Assembly: GCA_945952045.1 (NCBI GenBank)
Contig: CAMFHE010000049.1
Coordinates: 1 to 33,898, forward strand
Source: an uncultured Rhizobium sp.
GTDB taxonomy: Bacteria > Pseudomonadota > Alphaproteobacteria > Rhizobiales > Rhizobiaceae
Reading direction: 5' to 3'
DNA: 33,898 nucleotides
Numbering within the stretch: position 1 is the stretch's first letter; each line of letters begins with the position of its first letter. Shown in pieces: positions 1 to 8,557 of the stretch. Both the position numbers and the translations under genes were made by a program. Under the pieces are notes generated by a model, which searched no databases, was not told where the DNA came from, and saw only the letters and a list, made by a program, of their open reading frames with translations.

Positions 1-3000
1 GCCATCGATAGCGGCAAGACTGAAATCGCCGAACGCCTGCAGACCACCAGCAACGACATCGCTTCGACGCTGGGTGCACGCACCCGCGAATTGAACGACA
101 CGCTGTCTTCCGGCACCGAGCGCCTTGGCAACGCCATGGGCGACCGAATGCTCGAAATGGCAACGACGCTCAGCCTGCACAGCGACGAGATCACCTCTGC
201 GCTTGGCAGCGGCACCGAGAAGCTCGACGCCGCGATGAACGATCGCATGCTTGAAATGACGACGGCGCTGGGTCTCGGCGGCGACCAGATTTCCTCCGCA
301 CTCGACTCTGCGGAAGAACGCCTGGAACGGCTGATGACCGAACGCGGTAGCGCCCTGCTCGGCACGCTCGAACACAGCCGCACCCGCTTTGAGGAAAACT
401 TCGCCGAACGCGCCGACGCTGTGATCGACGCCGTCACCGGTGGGCACAGCCGGATCGCCGAGGCGCTGGATCAACGCACCGCGTCGCTGGCCGATCATCT
501 GACCGACAGCGAACGCCGGATCGCATCCGCGATGGATCAGCGCGCCGCCTCGATGGCCGCGGCGCTGGAAAGCGGCCACTCGCGAATCGCCGGCTCGCTG
601 GCCGATGGCCAGTTGCGCCTCGATCAGCTGATCGGCGATGGCGCCTCCAATGTGGCCTCGACGCTGGAGCGTAGCGAACAGCGTATCGCCGATACGCTGC
701 GTGACGGCCAGACGCGCCTCGACACGACGCTGGAAGAACGCACCGGCACATTGCTGAATTCCGTTGCCGGAACGCAGCAGCGCCTGACGACAACGCTTGG
801 CGATCACAGCGACGCCATCACCCAGGCTTTGAAGAACAGCGAAGAACGGCTCGGAAACGCGCTTCTCGATGGCCAGATCAATATGGACATGATGCTCGAA
901 ACCCGCACCACGGCCGCCATCGAGGCGCTGGGCGACGCTGAAAACCGCATCGCGAATTCGCTCGGCCAGCAGGCAGATTCGATCCGCGAGACCTTCGAGA
1001 ACAACCAGCAGCGTTTTGAAACATCGCTGACCGGCCAGACTGGAAATCTCAGCGCCCTGATCGAAGCCGGCCGCAATGCCATCGATTCGGTGCTCGGCGC
1101 CTCCGTCGAACGCGCAGAGACGGCAATCTCCAGCGGCGCCCGTCGCATCGCCGAAACCGTCTCCAGCGGCATTGCCGGTATCGAGACGACGCTTGGCTCG
1201 ACCGAGGATCGCATTCGCGGCGCCCATGAGCAGATCCGTACGACGCTCGACGAACGCGGCCATGTCGTGGCCGCAGCCTTGCAAGAGGCCCGCTCCGGCC
1301 TCGAAAACATGCTGTCCGAGCAGGCAACGTCCATCGGTACGACGATTGCCACAAGCGCCAGCATGATGGAAATGTCGCTCGAGGATCGCGAGACCGCGCT
1401 GCGCCAGGCCATCGACGCCAGCGCCGACCGCCTTGGCCAGAATCTCCGCGCCAGCACCGATCACATTGCCGACCGCATGCTCGACACAGCGGGCCGCATC
1501 GCCAGCACTGCAGAAGAAACCGCCGCGCGCATCGATCGTTCCGCCGAAACGCTGTCCGGTCGTGTCGACGAAGCCGGCGCGCGCGTCGAAGCCAGCTTCT
1601 CGCTGATGGACAACAAGGTGCGCGACAACGCCGCCGGCATCGTCGACCGCGTCGGCGCGACTGGCCGCCAGTTGGCGGAAGCCCTGTCGATGCAGGTGCA
1701 TGGAATCGAGCGCAGCAGCACGGAGGCCACCAACCGCCTCACCGAATCGCTCGATGCCCGCCGCACGGAAATCACCCAGGCGATCGAAACCGGCGCATCG
1801 CGCCTGTCGGAAAGCGTCGACAACAAGGCAGAGCAGCTTGCCGAGACGCTCGACAGCCGCACCGAACGTCTTGATGAACGCCTCGACACCATGAACCGGG
1901 CGCTGAATGTCGGCCTCGACAACGTGACCCGCACCATCGAGGAGAAGGCCACTGGCCTGGCCTCCACGCTGCGCTACGCCGTAACCGACGCAACGCAGGG
2001 CATCGATGCGGAAGCCATGCGCACCGCCGACATGCTGTCGCGCACGGGCGCCGAGTTCCTCGACCAGATTGACAAGAAGAACACCGAGTTCACCCAGTCG
2101 GTCGAAGAGCGGGCAGACCGCATCGTCAACCGCGTCAACGAGACCCAGAATCGGCTTGCCGCCCAGGCCGCTGCCGTCGCCCAAACCTTCTCAGCTGCCG
2201 GCAACGCCATCGTCAACAAGGTGGCCGAAGCCGAAGGCCTGGTCAGCAACCAGGTCAGCGCCATCTCGCAGACGCTTGCCAATGCCGAAGCCTCGCTCGA
2301 AGCCCGTGGCGACGCCATTCGCGGCTCGCTGCAACAGAGCAGCGATGTCATCTCGCAGGCCGTCGGCGAAGCGGAACGCGCCCTCACCCTGCGTGGCGCC
2401 TCCATCCGCACCACGTTGCATGAGAGCACTTCCGAACTCGCCGATATGCTGGCGGAAGCCGAACGGGCCCTCGATGCACGCGGCGACTCGGTGCGCACCA
2501 CGCTGGAAACCAAGACGACGGAACTGCAAGGCACGCTGTCGCAGGCCGAACGCACGCTCGAAGCCCGCGGCAACGCGATCCGCTCTGCCCTGCATGGCAG
2601 CACCGAGCAGATCGCCGAGACGCTGTCGAATGTCGACAGAGCCCTGGAAGCGCGCAGCGATGCGATCCGCACCGGCATCGATGCCCGTGTCCGCGAAATC
2701 GACGAATCGCTCGCCAATGTCGATCGGCAGCTGGAAGCACGCGGCGCCTCGGTACGCTCCTCGATCGACGAGCGCACCCGCGAGTTGAATTCGATGCTGG
2801 CTGGCCATTCGGCCGAACTTGCCCGCCTGATCGAAGAGAAGGCTCGCCCTGTCATCGACGATTACGCTGCCATCGGCCGCGCCGCCGCTGAGCAGATTTC
2901 GGCCGCAGCCCAAACGGGTGCGGATCGCCTGCGTGCTGAAAATGCCGCTCTCATCAGCGCCATCACCGCACGCGCCGAAAGCGCGGCCAACCAGCTTTCA

Positions 3001-4746
3001 TCCATCGAAAGCACGCTGGCCGACAGCGTCAATGGGCTCATCGACCAGCTCGCCCAGAGCAATTCCGGCATTGCCTCGGTCGTCAACCGCGCAAGCGAGG
3101 ATCTGCGCGGCATCAACCACACGATGGAAGCCTCCAGCTCGCAGTTCGTCGAAGCCGCTGACAAGGCCGCCGAGCGCGTCTCGACCTCGACACGCTTCCT
3201 CGAAGGCAAGGTTGAGCGTCTGGCCGGCATTTCCGGCGATACGCTGGCCCAGGTCTCGGGCATCGTCACACGCTTCGGCGATCACTCCAAGATGCTCGGT
3301 CAGGCCACGGACCTGCTGTCGGCTGCCCAGACCAATCTGGTCAGCACGCTGGAAGAACGCGAGGAAGCCCTGCGCAACCTCGCCGTTGGCCTCGTCAAGC
3401 GTTCCGACGAGATCGAATCGTCGATGCGGTCGCTGGCCGGCATGGTGGAAACCGCTTTCGATCAGGCCGAGCAACGCTCCGGCCAGGCGACCAACAATCT
3501 GCGACAGGGCATCCAGACCTCGTTCGCCGAGGTCGGCCGCGTGCTCTCCGATGCGGAAAAGCGCGCTGAAGCAGCCGCCGAAGGCATGCGCGATATGGTC
3601 GTCAAGGCCTCGCAGGATGCCCGCCAGGCGCTGGAGCACTCCTTCTCCGAAGCCGAAAAGCGTTCGGGCGATCTTGCCGGCCGCGTTCGCAGCGGTGTAG
3701 GCCAGTCACTGGCCGATGTCGACAAGCTGCTGGCCGAGAGCGGCCAGAAGTCCGGCGCCGCAGCAGAACAGATGCGCGCTGCCCTTCGCGAAGCCGTTGA
3801 TGAAGCGGTCAACCGTTTCGCCGGCGCCACCGACGAAATCCGCCGCTCCTCGCATGAAATCCGCAAGGAACTCGACGTTACCCGCAGTGAACTGCGCAAG
3901 GGTGCCTTCGATCTTCCCGAGGAAGCCAAGGAAAGCGCCGCCGCCATGCGCCGCGCCGTTTCCGAGCAGATCAAGGCGCTGCAGGATATTTCGCAGATCG
4001 TCGGCCGCTCGTCGCGCAATCTCGAAGTCTCCGAGCCGTCGCTGCGCGCCATGGCCGACGTGCAGCCGCAACAGCGCCGTCCGGCACCGCAGCCCCAAGT
4101 GGAGCAGCCGCGCGAAACGCAAAGCTTCCGCCCGGATGACAGCTTCGGCTTGCGCGGCAGCATTTCGATGAGCCGCCCCCCCGTTGCTCCGCCGGCCGCA
4201 CCGGCAACACCTGCCCCGCCCGCCCCCGCACCGCGCAGCACCGAAGCGGCACTGCGCGGCGGCGAAACAGGCGGCTGGATCAGCGATCTGTTGCGCGGCG
4301 CCTCGCGTGAAGAAGCCCCGCAGGCCGAACCGGTTCGTGCGCCGCAGCCGCGCCCCGTCGAGGCCGCTCAGCCGCGCAATGGCGACACGCGCAACCCGCG
4401 ACACGTCGTCGAATCGCTGAATTCGCTATCGGTCGACATCGCACGCGCCATCGATCACGATGCCTCGGTCGAACTGTGGCGCCGCTACCAGCGCGGCGAG
4501 CGCGACGTCTTCACACGCCGCCTCTACACGCTCAAGGGCCAGCAGACCTTCGACGAGATCAAGCGCAAGTATGACCGCGAACCGGAATTCCGCACCGCTG
4601 TCGATCGCTACATTGGCGATTTCGAAAAGCTTCTCGCCGATGTCGCCCGTACTGATCGCGACAAGACCGTGACCCAGTCCTATCTGACCTCCGATACCGG
4701 CAAGGTCTATACGATGCTGGCGCACGCAGCCGGTCGCTTCAACTGA
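1..4746 (+). CDS. gpr: GPR-like giant coiled-coil / apolipoprotein-like protein (5' end outside window)
   Basis: The reading frame is open from the first base, so the start lies upstream; 1581 codons are visible. The protein is almost wholly helical and rich in Ala, Glu, Arg, Ser and Thr. Residues 3-398 (numbered from the first visible codon) form 18 consecutive 22-residue repeats without an indel. Residues about 769-942 form six 29-residue repeats typically starting RG.(A/S)(I/V)R. A Pro/Ala/Gln-rich linker (about 1355-1465) leads to a conserved-looking C-terminal domain (about 1468-1581). Length, composition and apolipoprotein-type periodicity match the Growth Pole Ring protein of Agrobacterium (about 2100 residues), which forms a ring at the growing pole and is needed for polar growth and rod shape. 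That role is inferred from family resemblance. No membrane segment is visible in this part. A strong terminator follows directly. Confidence 0.85.
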   Translation, partial: AIDSGKTEIAERLQTTSNDIASTLGARTRELNDTLSSGTERLGNAMGDRMLEMATTLSLHSDEITSALGSGTEKLDAAMNDRMLEMTTALGLGGDQISSALDSAEERLERLMTERGSALLGTLEHSRTRFEENFAERADAVIDAVTGGHSRIAEALDQRTASLADHLTDSERRIASAMDQRAASMAAALESGHSRIAGSLADGQLRLDQLIGDGASNVASTLERSEQRIADTLRDGQTRLDTTLEERTGTLLNSVAGTQQRLTTTLGDHSDAITQALKNSEERLGNALLDGQINMDMMLETRTTAAIEALGDAENRIANSLGQQADSIRETFENNQQRFETSLTGQTGNLSALIEAGRNAIDSVLGASVERAETAISSGARRIAETVSSGIAGIETTLGSTEDRIRGAHEQIRTTLDERGHVVAAALQEARSGLENMLSEQATSIGTTIATSASMMEMSLEDRETALRQAIDASADRLGQNLRASTDHIADRMLDTAGRIASTAEETAARIDRSAETLSGRVDEAGARVEASFSLMDNKVRDNAAGIVDRVGATGRQLAEALSMQVHGIERSSTEATNRLTESLDARRTEITQAIETGASRLSESVDNKAEQLAETLDSRTERLDERLDTMNRALNVGLDNVTRTIEEKATGLASTLRYAVTDATQGIDAEAMRTADMLSRTGAEFLDQIDKKNTEFTQSVEERADRIVNRVNETQNRLAAQAAAVAQTFSAAGNAIVNKVAEAEGLVSNQVSAISQTLANAEASLEARGDAIRGSLQQSSDVISQAVGEAERALTLRGASIRTTLHESTSELADMLAEAERALDARGDSVRTTLETKTTELQGTLSQAERTLEARGNAIRSALHGSTEQIAETLSNVDRALEARSDAIRTGIDARVREIDESLANVDRQLEARGASVRSSIDERTRELNSMLAGHSAELARLIEEKARPVIDDYAAIGRAAAEQISAAAQTGADRLRAENAALISAITARAESAANQLSSIESTLADSVNGLIDQLAQSNSGIASVVNRASEDLRGINHTMEASSSQFVEAADKAAERVSTSTRFLEGKVERLAGISGDTLAQVSGIVTRFGDHSKMLGQATDLLSAAQTNLVSTLEEREEALRNLAVGLVKRSDEIESSMRSLAGMVETAFDQAEQRSGQATNNLRQGIQTSFAEVGRVLSDAEKRAEAAAEGMRDMVVKASQDARQALEHSFSEAEKRSGDLAGRVRSGVGQSLADVDKLLAESGQKSGAAAEQMRAALREAVDEAVNRFAGATDEIRRSSHEIRKELDVTRSELRKGAFDLPEEAKESAAAMRRAVSEQIKALQDISQIVGRSSRNLEVSEPSLRAMADVQPQQRRPAPQPQVEQPRETQSFRPDDSFGLRGSISMSRPPVAPPAAPATPAPPAPAPRSTEAALRGGETGGWISDLLRGASREEAPQAEPVRAPQPRPVEAAQPRNGDTRNPRHVVESLNSLSVDIARAIDHDASVELWRRYQRGERDVFTRRLYTLKGQQTFDEIKRKYDREPEFRTAVDRYIGDFEKLLADVARTDRDKTVTQSYLTSDTGKVYTMLAHAAGRFN

Positions 4747-4766
4747 CTGGCTCGAACTCGAATTGG

Positions 4767-4800
4767 AAAAGCCCCGTGCAAAACACGGGGCTTTTTCTTT
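4767..4800 (+). terminator. Rho-independent terminator of the GPR-like gene
   Basis: A perfect 12-bp stem (4767-4778 with 4784-4795) contains the GCCCCGTG/CACGGGGC core, has a 5-nt loop, and is followed by a T-rich run. It begins about 20 nt after the stop codon. Confidence 0.9.
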
Positions 4801-4807
4801 TTCTGAG

Positions 4808-4878
4808 CATTTTTGGCAAAACTGCGTGGCGGTTTTACGTTCGGAAATGCCTAAGAACCAAAGGGATAAGGGCTTTAC
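4808..4878. repeat. Rhizobial intergenic palindromic repeat, copy A (degenerate)
   Basis: The core GCGGTTTTACGTTCGGAAAT (4829-4848), followed by AAGAACCAAAGGGATAAGGG, resembles copies at 13018-13120 and 22428-22490. The family looks like the RIME-type intergenic mosaic elements of rhizobia; that assignment is from memory. This copy lies between the convergent GPR-like and chemoreceptor genes. Confidence 0.5.
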
Positions 4879-4953
4879 AGGTGAAACCGTAATCACTGGC
4901 AATCGCCGAGTGATGCGAAATTCTTGAGTTTTCTCCTTGGAAAGAGAAGACTT

Positions 4954-6735
4954 TTAGAATTCTTCCCAGTTCTCACGAACCGCTGCAGCGGGGCCGCCGG
5001 CGACGCGTCGCGGTTTTGCAAATCGGGCAGGTGCATCAGGCCGGTGGTTTGTTGGCGTTGAGCGATGCTCGGAAATAGATCCCGCCGCGGCGCCTGTCTG
5101 GAACCGCGCCAGCAATTGCGACAACGCACTGGCCCGCTCCGAGAGCATGTTGCTTGCAGCGCTTTGTTCTTCCGCGGTCGCGGCATTCTGCTGCGTCCCC
5201 TGGTCGATCACATTGACGGCCTGGCCAATTTCGGTGACGCCCATCGCCTGCTCGCGGCAGGCCTCGACAATCGCCGAAACGTTTCCGTCGATCTCCTGGA
5301 CCCGATCGACGATTGTGGTCAACGCAGCGCCCGTCTTGCCGACGAGCGAAACGCCGGCCTTGACCTGTTCAGAAGAAATCGTGATCAGCGCCTTGATTTC
5401 CTTTGCCGCCTTGGCCGAGCGCTGAGCAAGCTCCCGCACCTCCTGGGCGACGACCGCAAAGCCCTTGCCGGCCTCGCCGGCGCGCGCTGCCTCGACGCCG
5501 GCGTTGAGCGCCAGAAGGTTCGTCTGGAAAGCGATCTCGTCGATGACGCCGATGATGCTGGCGATTTCATGGGAGGATTGCTCGATCCGGCTCATCGCCG
5601 ATACGGCATCGCGGACGATAGCCCCCGATTCCTCGGCATCGCGGCGCGTCTGGCGAACGATGGCGCCCGCCTCTCCCGCGCGCTTGCTGGTGTCGCCGAC
5701 GGTCTGGGTGATTTGCGCCAGCGCTGCGGCGGTTTCCTCGACGGAGGCCGCCTGCTGCTCCGTCCGTTTGGCAATCGAATCGGCACTGGACATCATTTCG
5801 TTTGCCGTGCCGGCAATTTCGCGTGCGGTCAGGGCAATTTCACCGATGGTCCGGTCCAGCGTCGTTACCGCCGCGTTGAAATCCGTACGTGTCCGCTCGA
5901 TCGCCTTATCCAGCGGTTGAGTCACCTGCGAAGTCAAATTCCCTTCGGCCAATTCGCCGATAGCGCCGCCAAGGATATCGACCGCCTTCATTCTGGCCGT
6001 GACATCGGTGGCAAACTTGATGACGCCGTAGATTTTACCACGCAGGTCCGCCACAGGGTTGTAAGATGCCTGTATCCATACGCGCTCGCCATTGCGCGTT
6101 TTGCGGATATAGGTATCGCTGAGAAATTCGCCCTTCCGCAACCGCTCCCAATGTCGATCATAATCGCTCGAATTGGCGAAATCCGTCTCGCAGAACAGGC
6201 GATGCGGCTTGCCTTTGATATCCTCAAGCCGATAGCCCATCAGACTGCAGAAGTTCTCGTTCGCATCCAGTACACGGCCATCAAGATCGAATTCGATGAC
6301 AGCCAGCGAGGCATCGAGCGCGCGCAGCTTGTTCTGGTTGTGAAGCGATGCGATCTTCGTCGCGCTGATATCGGCAGCGATCTTCACCACCTCGATCACC
6401 TTGCCGCCTGAGACGATCGGATCGTAGGATGCTTCGATCCATACATCCTGCCCGGACTTCGAAAGCCGGCGGAATTGCCCGATCTGCGGCTTGCCGGCGG
6501 CAAGCTCTCTCCAGAAGGCTTCATAGGCAGACGAGCCGGACATTTCGGCATCGACAAACATCCTGTGATGCTTGCCCACGATCTCCTGCAACGAATAGCC
6601 AAGTGCGGCACAGAAATTCTCGTTCGCGCCTTTGATGGTGCCATCAGGCGCAAACCAGATCAATGCATGCGATTTTGAGATTGCTTGGTAGTGCCGCGAT
6701 ACGCGGCGATCCTGCATCCAACCCGACAGTGACAT
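4954..6735 (-). CDS. Soluble methyl-accepting chemotaxis protein with two PAS domains and a C-terminal pentapeptide
   Basis: This 593-residue protein has no transmembrane segment, so it is probably a cytoplasmic receptor. PAS domain 1 (about 20-125) and PAS domain 2 (about 140-247) are clearly duplicated: both contain ANENFC, a GK.HR(M/L)F element and a W-I-(E/Q)-A-S-Y-(D/N)-P element. A short HAMP-like linker follows (about 250-300), then the signalling domain (about 310-555) with the conserved hairpin tip EIAFQTNLLALNAGVEAARA near 400-419. The chain ends in NWEEF, which fits the CheR/CheB-tethering pentapeptide (NWETF in E. coli receptors). The overall architecture resembles BdlA of Pseudomonas, and also cytoplasmic PAS receptors of rhizobia. 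The ATG is preceded by GGAGGT at good spacing. The ligand is unknown; PAS domains suggest redox, oxygen or energy sensing. Confidence 0.95.
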   Translation of the reverse strand: MSLSGWMQDRRVSRHYQAISKSHALIWFAPDGTIKGANENFCAALGYSLQEIVGKHHRMFVDAEMSGSSAYEAFWRELAAGKPQIGQFRRLSKSGQDVWIEASYDPIVSGGKVIEVVKIAADISATKIASLHNQNKLRALDASLAVIEFDLDGRVLDANENFCSLMGYRLEDIKGKPHRLFCETDFANSSDYDRHWERLRKGEFLSDTYIRKTRNGERVWIQASYNPVADLRGKIYGVIKFATDVTARMKAVDILGGAIGELAEGNLTSQVTQPLDKAIERTRTDFNAAVTTLDRTIGEIALTAREIAGTANEMMSSADSIAKRTEQQAASVEETAAALAQITQTVGDTSKRAGEAGAIVRQTRRDAEESGAIVRDAVSAMSRIEQSSHEIASIIGVIDEIAFQTNLLALNAGVEAARAGEAGKGFAVVAQEVRELAQRSAKAAKEIKALITISSEQVKAGVSLVGKTGAALTTIVDRVQEIDGNVSAIVEACREQAMGVTEIGQAVNVIDQGTQQNAATAEEQSAASNMLSERASALSQLLARFQTGAAAGSISEHRSTPTNHRPDAPARFAKPRRVAGGPAAAVRENWEEF

Positions 6736-7198
6736 GTAGCACCTCCGAGAAAAGTTACATCCACTTTAACGAGCGCTGATGAATTTTACATTAATCCTAT
6801 GATTGAGTTGGATTGAAATAAACGCATGGATTGTATTTTGAAAAAGGCACACCTGAAGCAATCCATTGGTCCCGTTAGGGACGCCTGAGAAGGCCGCCCC
6901 AATGACTCGACTTTTGCGGGAAATTTGAAATATTTGCCCCACGCAACAGGGAGGCAGGAATGGGATTTGTTTACGCGAACGTACCAATCGATATGATGAA
7001 CCCGGGCAGATCATCGTCGCGAATAGCACTCAGGTCGTGATTTCCGATGGGGCATACTGTTCACCAGTGTGCAGCTTCACCGCTCGGCAGCGTCAAAAAC
7101 AGCGTTACGCCAAGCCGATCTATCTGCCTTCAAAGGTGATGACCCTAATCATCAGCCGTATCGAGCAGATAGAGGAGATGTTGCGGGCGGCTTGATGA
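6736..7198. other. 463-nt AT-richer stretch without a confident gene
   Basis: This lies between the chemoreceptor start and the next minus-strand gene and is visibly lower in GC than its neighbours. The chemoreceptor promoter should be in its first 100 or so bases. A plus-strand open frame at 6929-7195 is listed separately as a possible gene remnant. An alternative ATG at 6960 has a good upstream AGGGAGG but runs for only 26 codons. I recognise no terminator, repeat or RNA gene here. Confidence 0.5.
6929..7195 (+). pseudogene. Possible gene remnant, protein-like C-terminus
   Basis: The frame is open from 6929, just after an in-frame stop, to the TGA at 7193-7195. It has no ATG near its beginning; a GTG at 7037 is possible. 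The end reads as plausible protein, with a basic segment (RQRQKQRYAKPIYLP) followed by an amphipathic helix (RIEQIEEMLRAA). This suggests the 3' end of a decayed gene rather than a random frame, but I do not recognise the family and no homologous start is visible. It sits in the lower-GC stretch beside tRNA-Thr, where gene debris is common. Confidence 0.2.
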
Positions 7199-7669
7199 TC
7201 AAGGGATCCCGAACTTGTCCATTTCACCGATCAGGAGCGTTAGCGATCTATCGGCAATCGTTTCAACTGATCGATGCTTCCCATCATCTAAGATCACGTA
7301 CACCTGCTCTGTGTTGTAACGCCCTTCCCCATAAAAGCCCTGACCATAACCCAACTTTTTTGGGGCGATTTGGGCCGCAGTGCTGACAAGTGGCGCATGC
7401 CGGTTCAACTGGACATGCTTCATTGCCTTCGCCACGTCACGAACAAGCGCGAAGTCTGGAGACAATTTTGCGAGTTCATTTCGGAAATGAGAGTCATCAC
7501 TGATGTCGGATACTGCGCTTGTGTTGGCTTTCAGCCACCAGAATATGTGTGCAGCGAGGGAGTCAACCGCGGCGATCACATTGAATGCTGCGACCCGACT
7601 TTCGTAGGCTTGTTTGAAAGCCTGCAAGTTTGGCAGCGTGACTTCGGCAAAAAATTCCCTGGGGGTCAT
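7199..7669 (-). CDS. Hypothetical protein, 156 aa
   Basis: The product is a soluble, mixed-charge protein with no signal peptide and no membrane segment. I do not recognise the family. It has plausible amino-acid composition across its full length, including an early helix-rich part (PNLQAFKQAYESRVAAFNVIAAVDSLA, split over residues about 13-39), a region around FALVRDVAKAMKHV and a C-terminus resembling a small alpha/beta fold. The ATG at 7669 has only a weak upstream GAGAAAG. GC content is lower than in flanking housekeeping genes, and the gene lies between a chemoreceptor and tRNA-Thr, so acquisition by horizontal transfer is likely. It runs in the same direction as the next small gene (about 20 nt apart), so the two may be co-transcribed. 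Confidence 0.65.
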   Translation of the reverse strand: MTPREFFAEVTLPNLQAFKQAYESRVAAFNVIAAVDSLAAHIFWWLKANTSAVSDISDDSHFRNELAKLSPDFALVRDVAKAMKHVQLNRHAPLVSTAAQIAPKKLGYGQGFYGEGRYNTEQVYVILDDGKHRSVETIADRSLTLLIGEMDKFGIP

Positions 7670-7688
7670 TAAATTTCGGCTTTCTCGA

Positions 7689-8003
7689 TCAGCGGTTAGT
7701 CGAGGGTGCCCCGGTCATCTTAAATAAGATTTCGCTATAGGGTAGACGCAGAAGGATTTTCCCCTTTTGCGCTATTTCTCCAGCTTCTCGGCCGCGACAC
7801 CAGAGGCTCACTCCCCCTTCATGCCGATTGCAAATAGCGTCAGGACTGTCGAGGAAGTTGACATTCTCGATCCCAGCCACAATTGCTGTGACCCCTTTGG
7901 GCAGCGCCCCAATCGGTTGGATCACAATAACCCTTATGCCACCAATCCACACAACAGATGCCATGATGACCAAGAAGACAGAGGTCCAGCCTAGCCATTT
8001 CAC
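7689..8003 (-). CDS. Hypothetical small membrane-anchored protein, 104 aa
   Basis: I chose the GTG at 8003 because CGGAG lies 8 nt upstream and the chain then begins directly with a membrane segment (WLGWTSVFLVIMASVVWIGG, residues about 3-22). The open frame continues upstream to 8144, but that part lacks a good ribosome site. After the membrane anchor comes a compact domain of about 75 residues containing VIVIQPIGALPKG, two cysteines (DAICNR and SLWCRG) and a C-terminal LPYSEILFKMTG. The pattern suggests a single-pass protein with its domain outside the cytoplasm and a possible disulfide. I recall similar unnamed proteins in Proteobacteria but cannot assign a function. Confidence 0.6.
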   Translation of the reverse strand: MKWLGWTSVFLVIMASVVWIGGIRVIVIQPIGALPKGVTAIVAGIENVNFLDSPDAICNRHEGGVSLWCRGREAGEIAQKGKILLRLPYSEILFKMTGAPSTNR

Positions 8004-8032
8004 AATCAAATCTCCGTTGCAGCATAACGAAA

Positions 8033-8158
8033 ATGCAACCTGACAGAGGTTTGAGATCCTTGCAACATGTTGCATTCCATGTCGCATGGATTTGCGGGGT
8101 CTGAAAGGGAGCGCCTGTAAATCAAGGGGAATCAGGCGCAACATGAAAATGCAACATG
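8033..8158. repeat. Cluster of GCAAC(A/C)TG words with a 14-bp palindrome
   Basis: A perfect palindrome TGCAACATGTTGCA lies at 8061-8074. Further GCAACATG words occur at 8138-8145 and 8151-8158, and a GCAACCTG variant near 8035. The cluster is upstream of the small membrane-protein gene and downstream of the tRNA-Thr 3' end. It could be an operator region or debris of a mobile-element end; nothing decides between these. Confidence 0.3.
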
Positions 8159-8213
8159 AAGTCGCCCAGCGTGACGGCCGCGCATCAAATGATTGATTTT
8201 AAAGGGGAAGAAT

Positions 8214-8289
<76 letters not shown>

Positions 8290-8557
8290 AACCGATGTAC
8301 AGGCAGTTACCAGATTCTCGCGACATGTAAAGCGGAAACTGGATTTGCCACGCGTTTCACGGATCCTTAGCCTCCACATGACGGATGCGACCGGAAAATG
8401 GCTTGTCCTTTCAGCGGTTTGCCGCTACCAGATCTGCACGTTTCCGTCGAAAATCGAACTGGAACCTGTTCCAATGAAGCGGAACGGGCGAGCGGATATA
8501 ATTAGGCTTCAGGACGCATCCGGCGCGACGCGCCGCGAGGGAAGGGTCAGGTTACGG

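Noticed and set aside
7..2826. CRISPR-like regular spacing in the first gene
   Set aside because: The 66- and 87-bp periods are coding repeats at protein level with diverged DNA, not identical repeats with unique spacers.
434..4404. Many minus-strand and out-of-phase frames within the GPR-like gene
   Set aside because: The repetitive high-GC codons produce open frames in every phase; their products are Arg- or Ser-rich and lack starts with ribosome sites.
5065..6411. 448-codon plus-strand frame opposite the chemoreceptor
   Set aside because: It has no ribosome site and no recognisable domain, and the opposite strand carries all conserved receptor motifs in the right order.
6766..7029. 87-codon minus-strand frame upstream of the chemoreceptor
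   Set aside because: It has no ribosome site, composition unlike a protein, and overlaps the probable promoter region.
8345..8557. N-terminal extension of NAD kinase
   Set aside because: The extension does not resemble the family, and the ATG at 8558 has a better site and yields the normal length.
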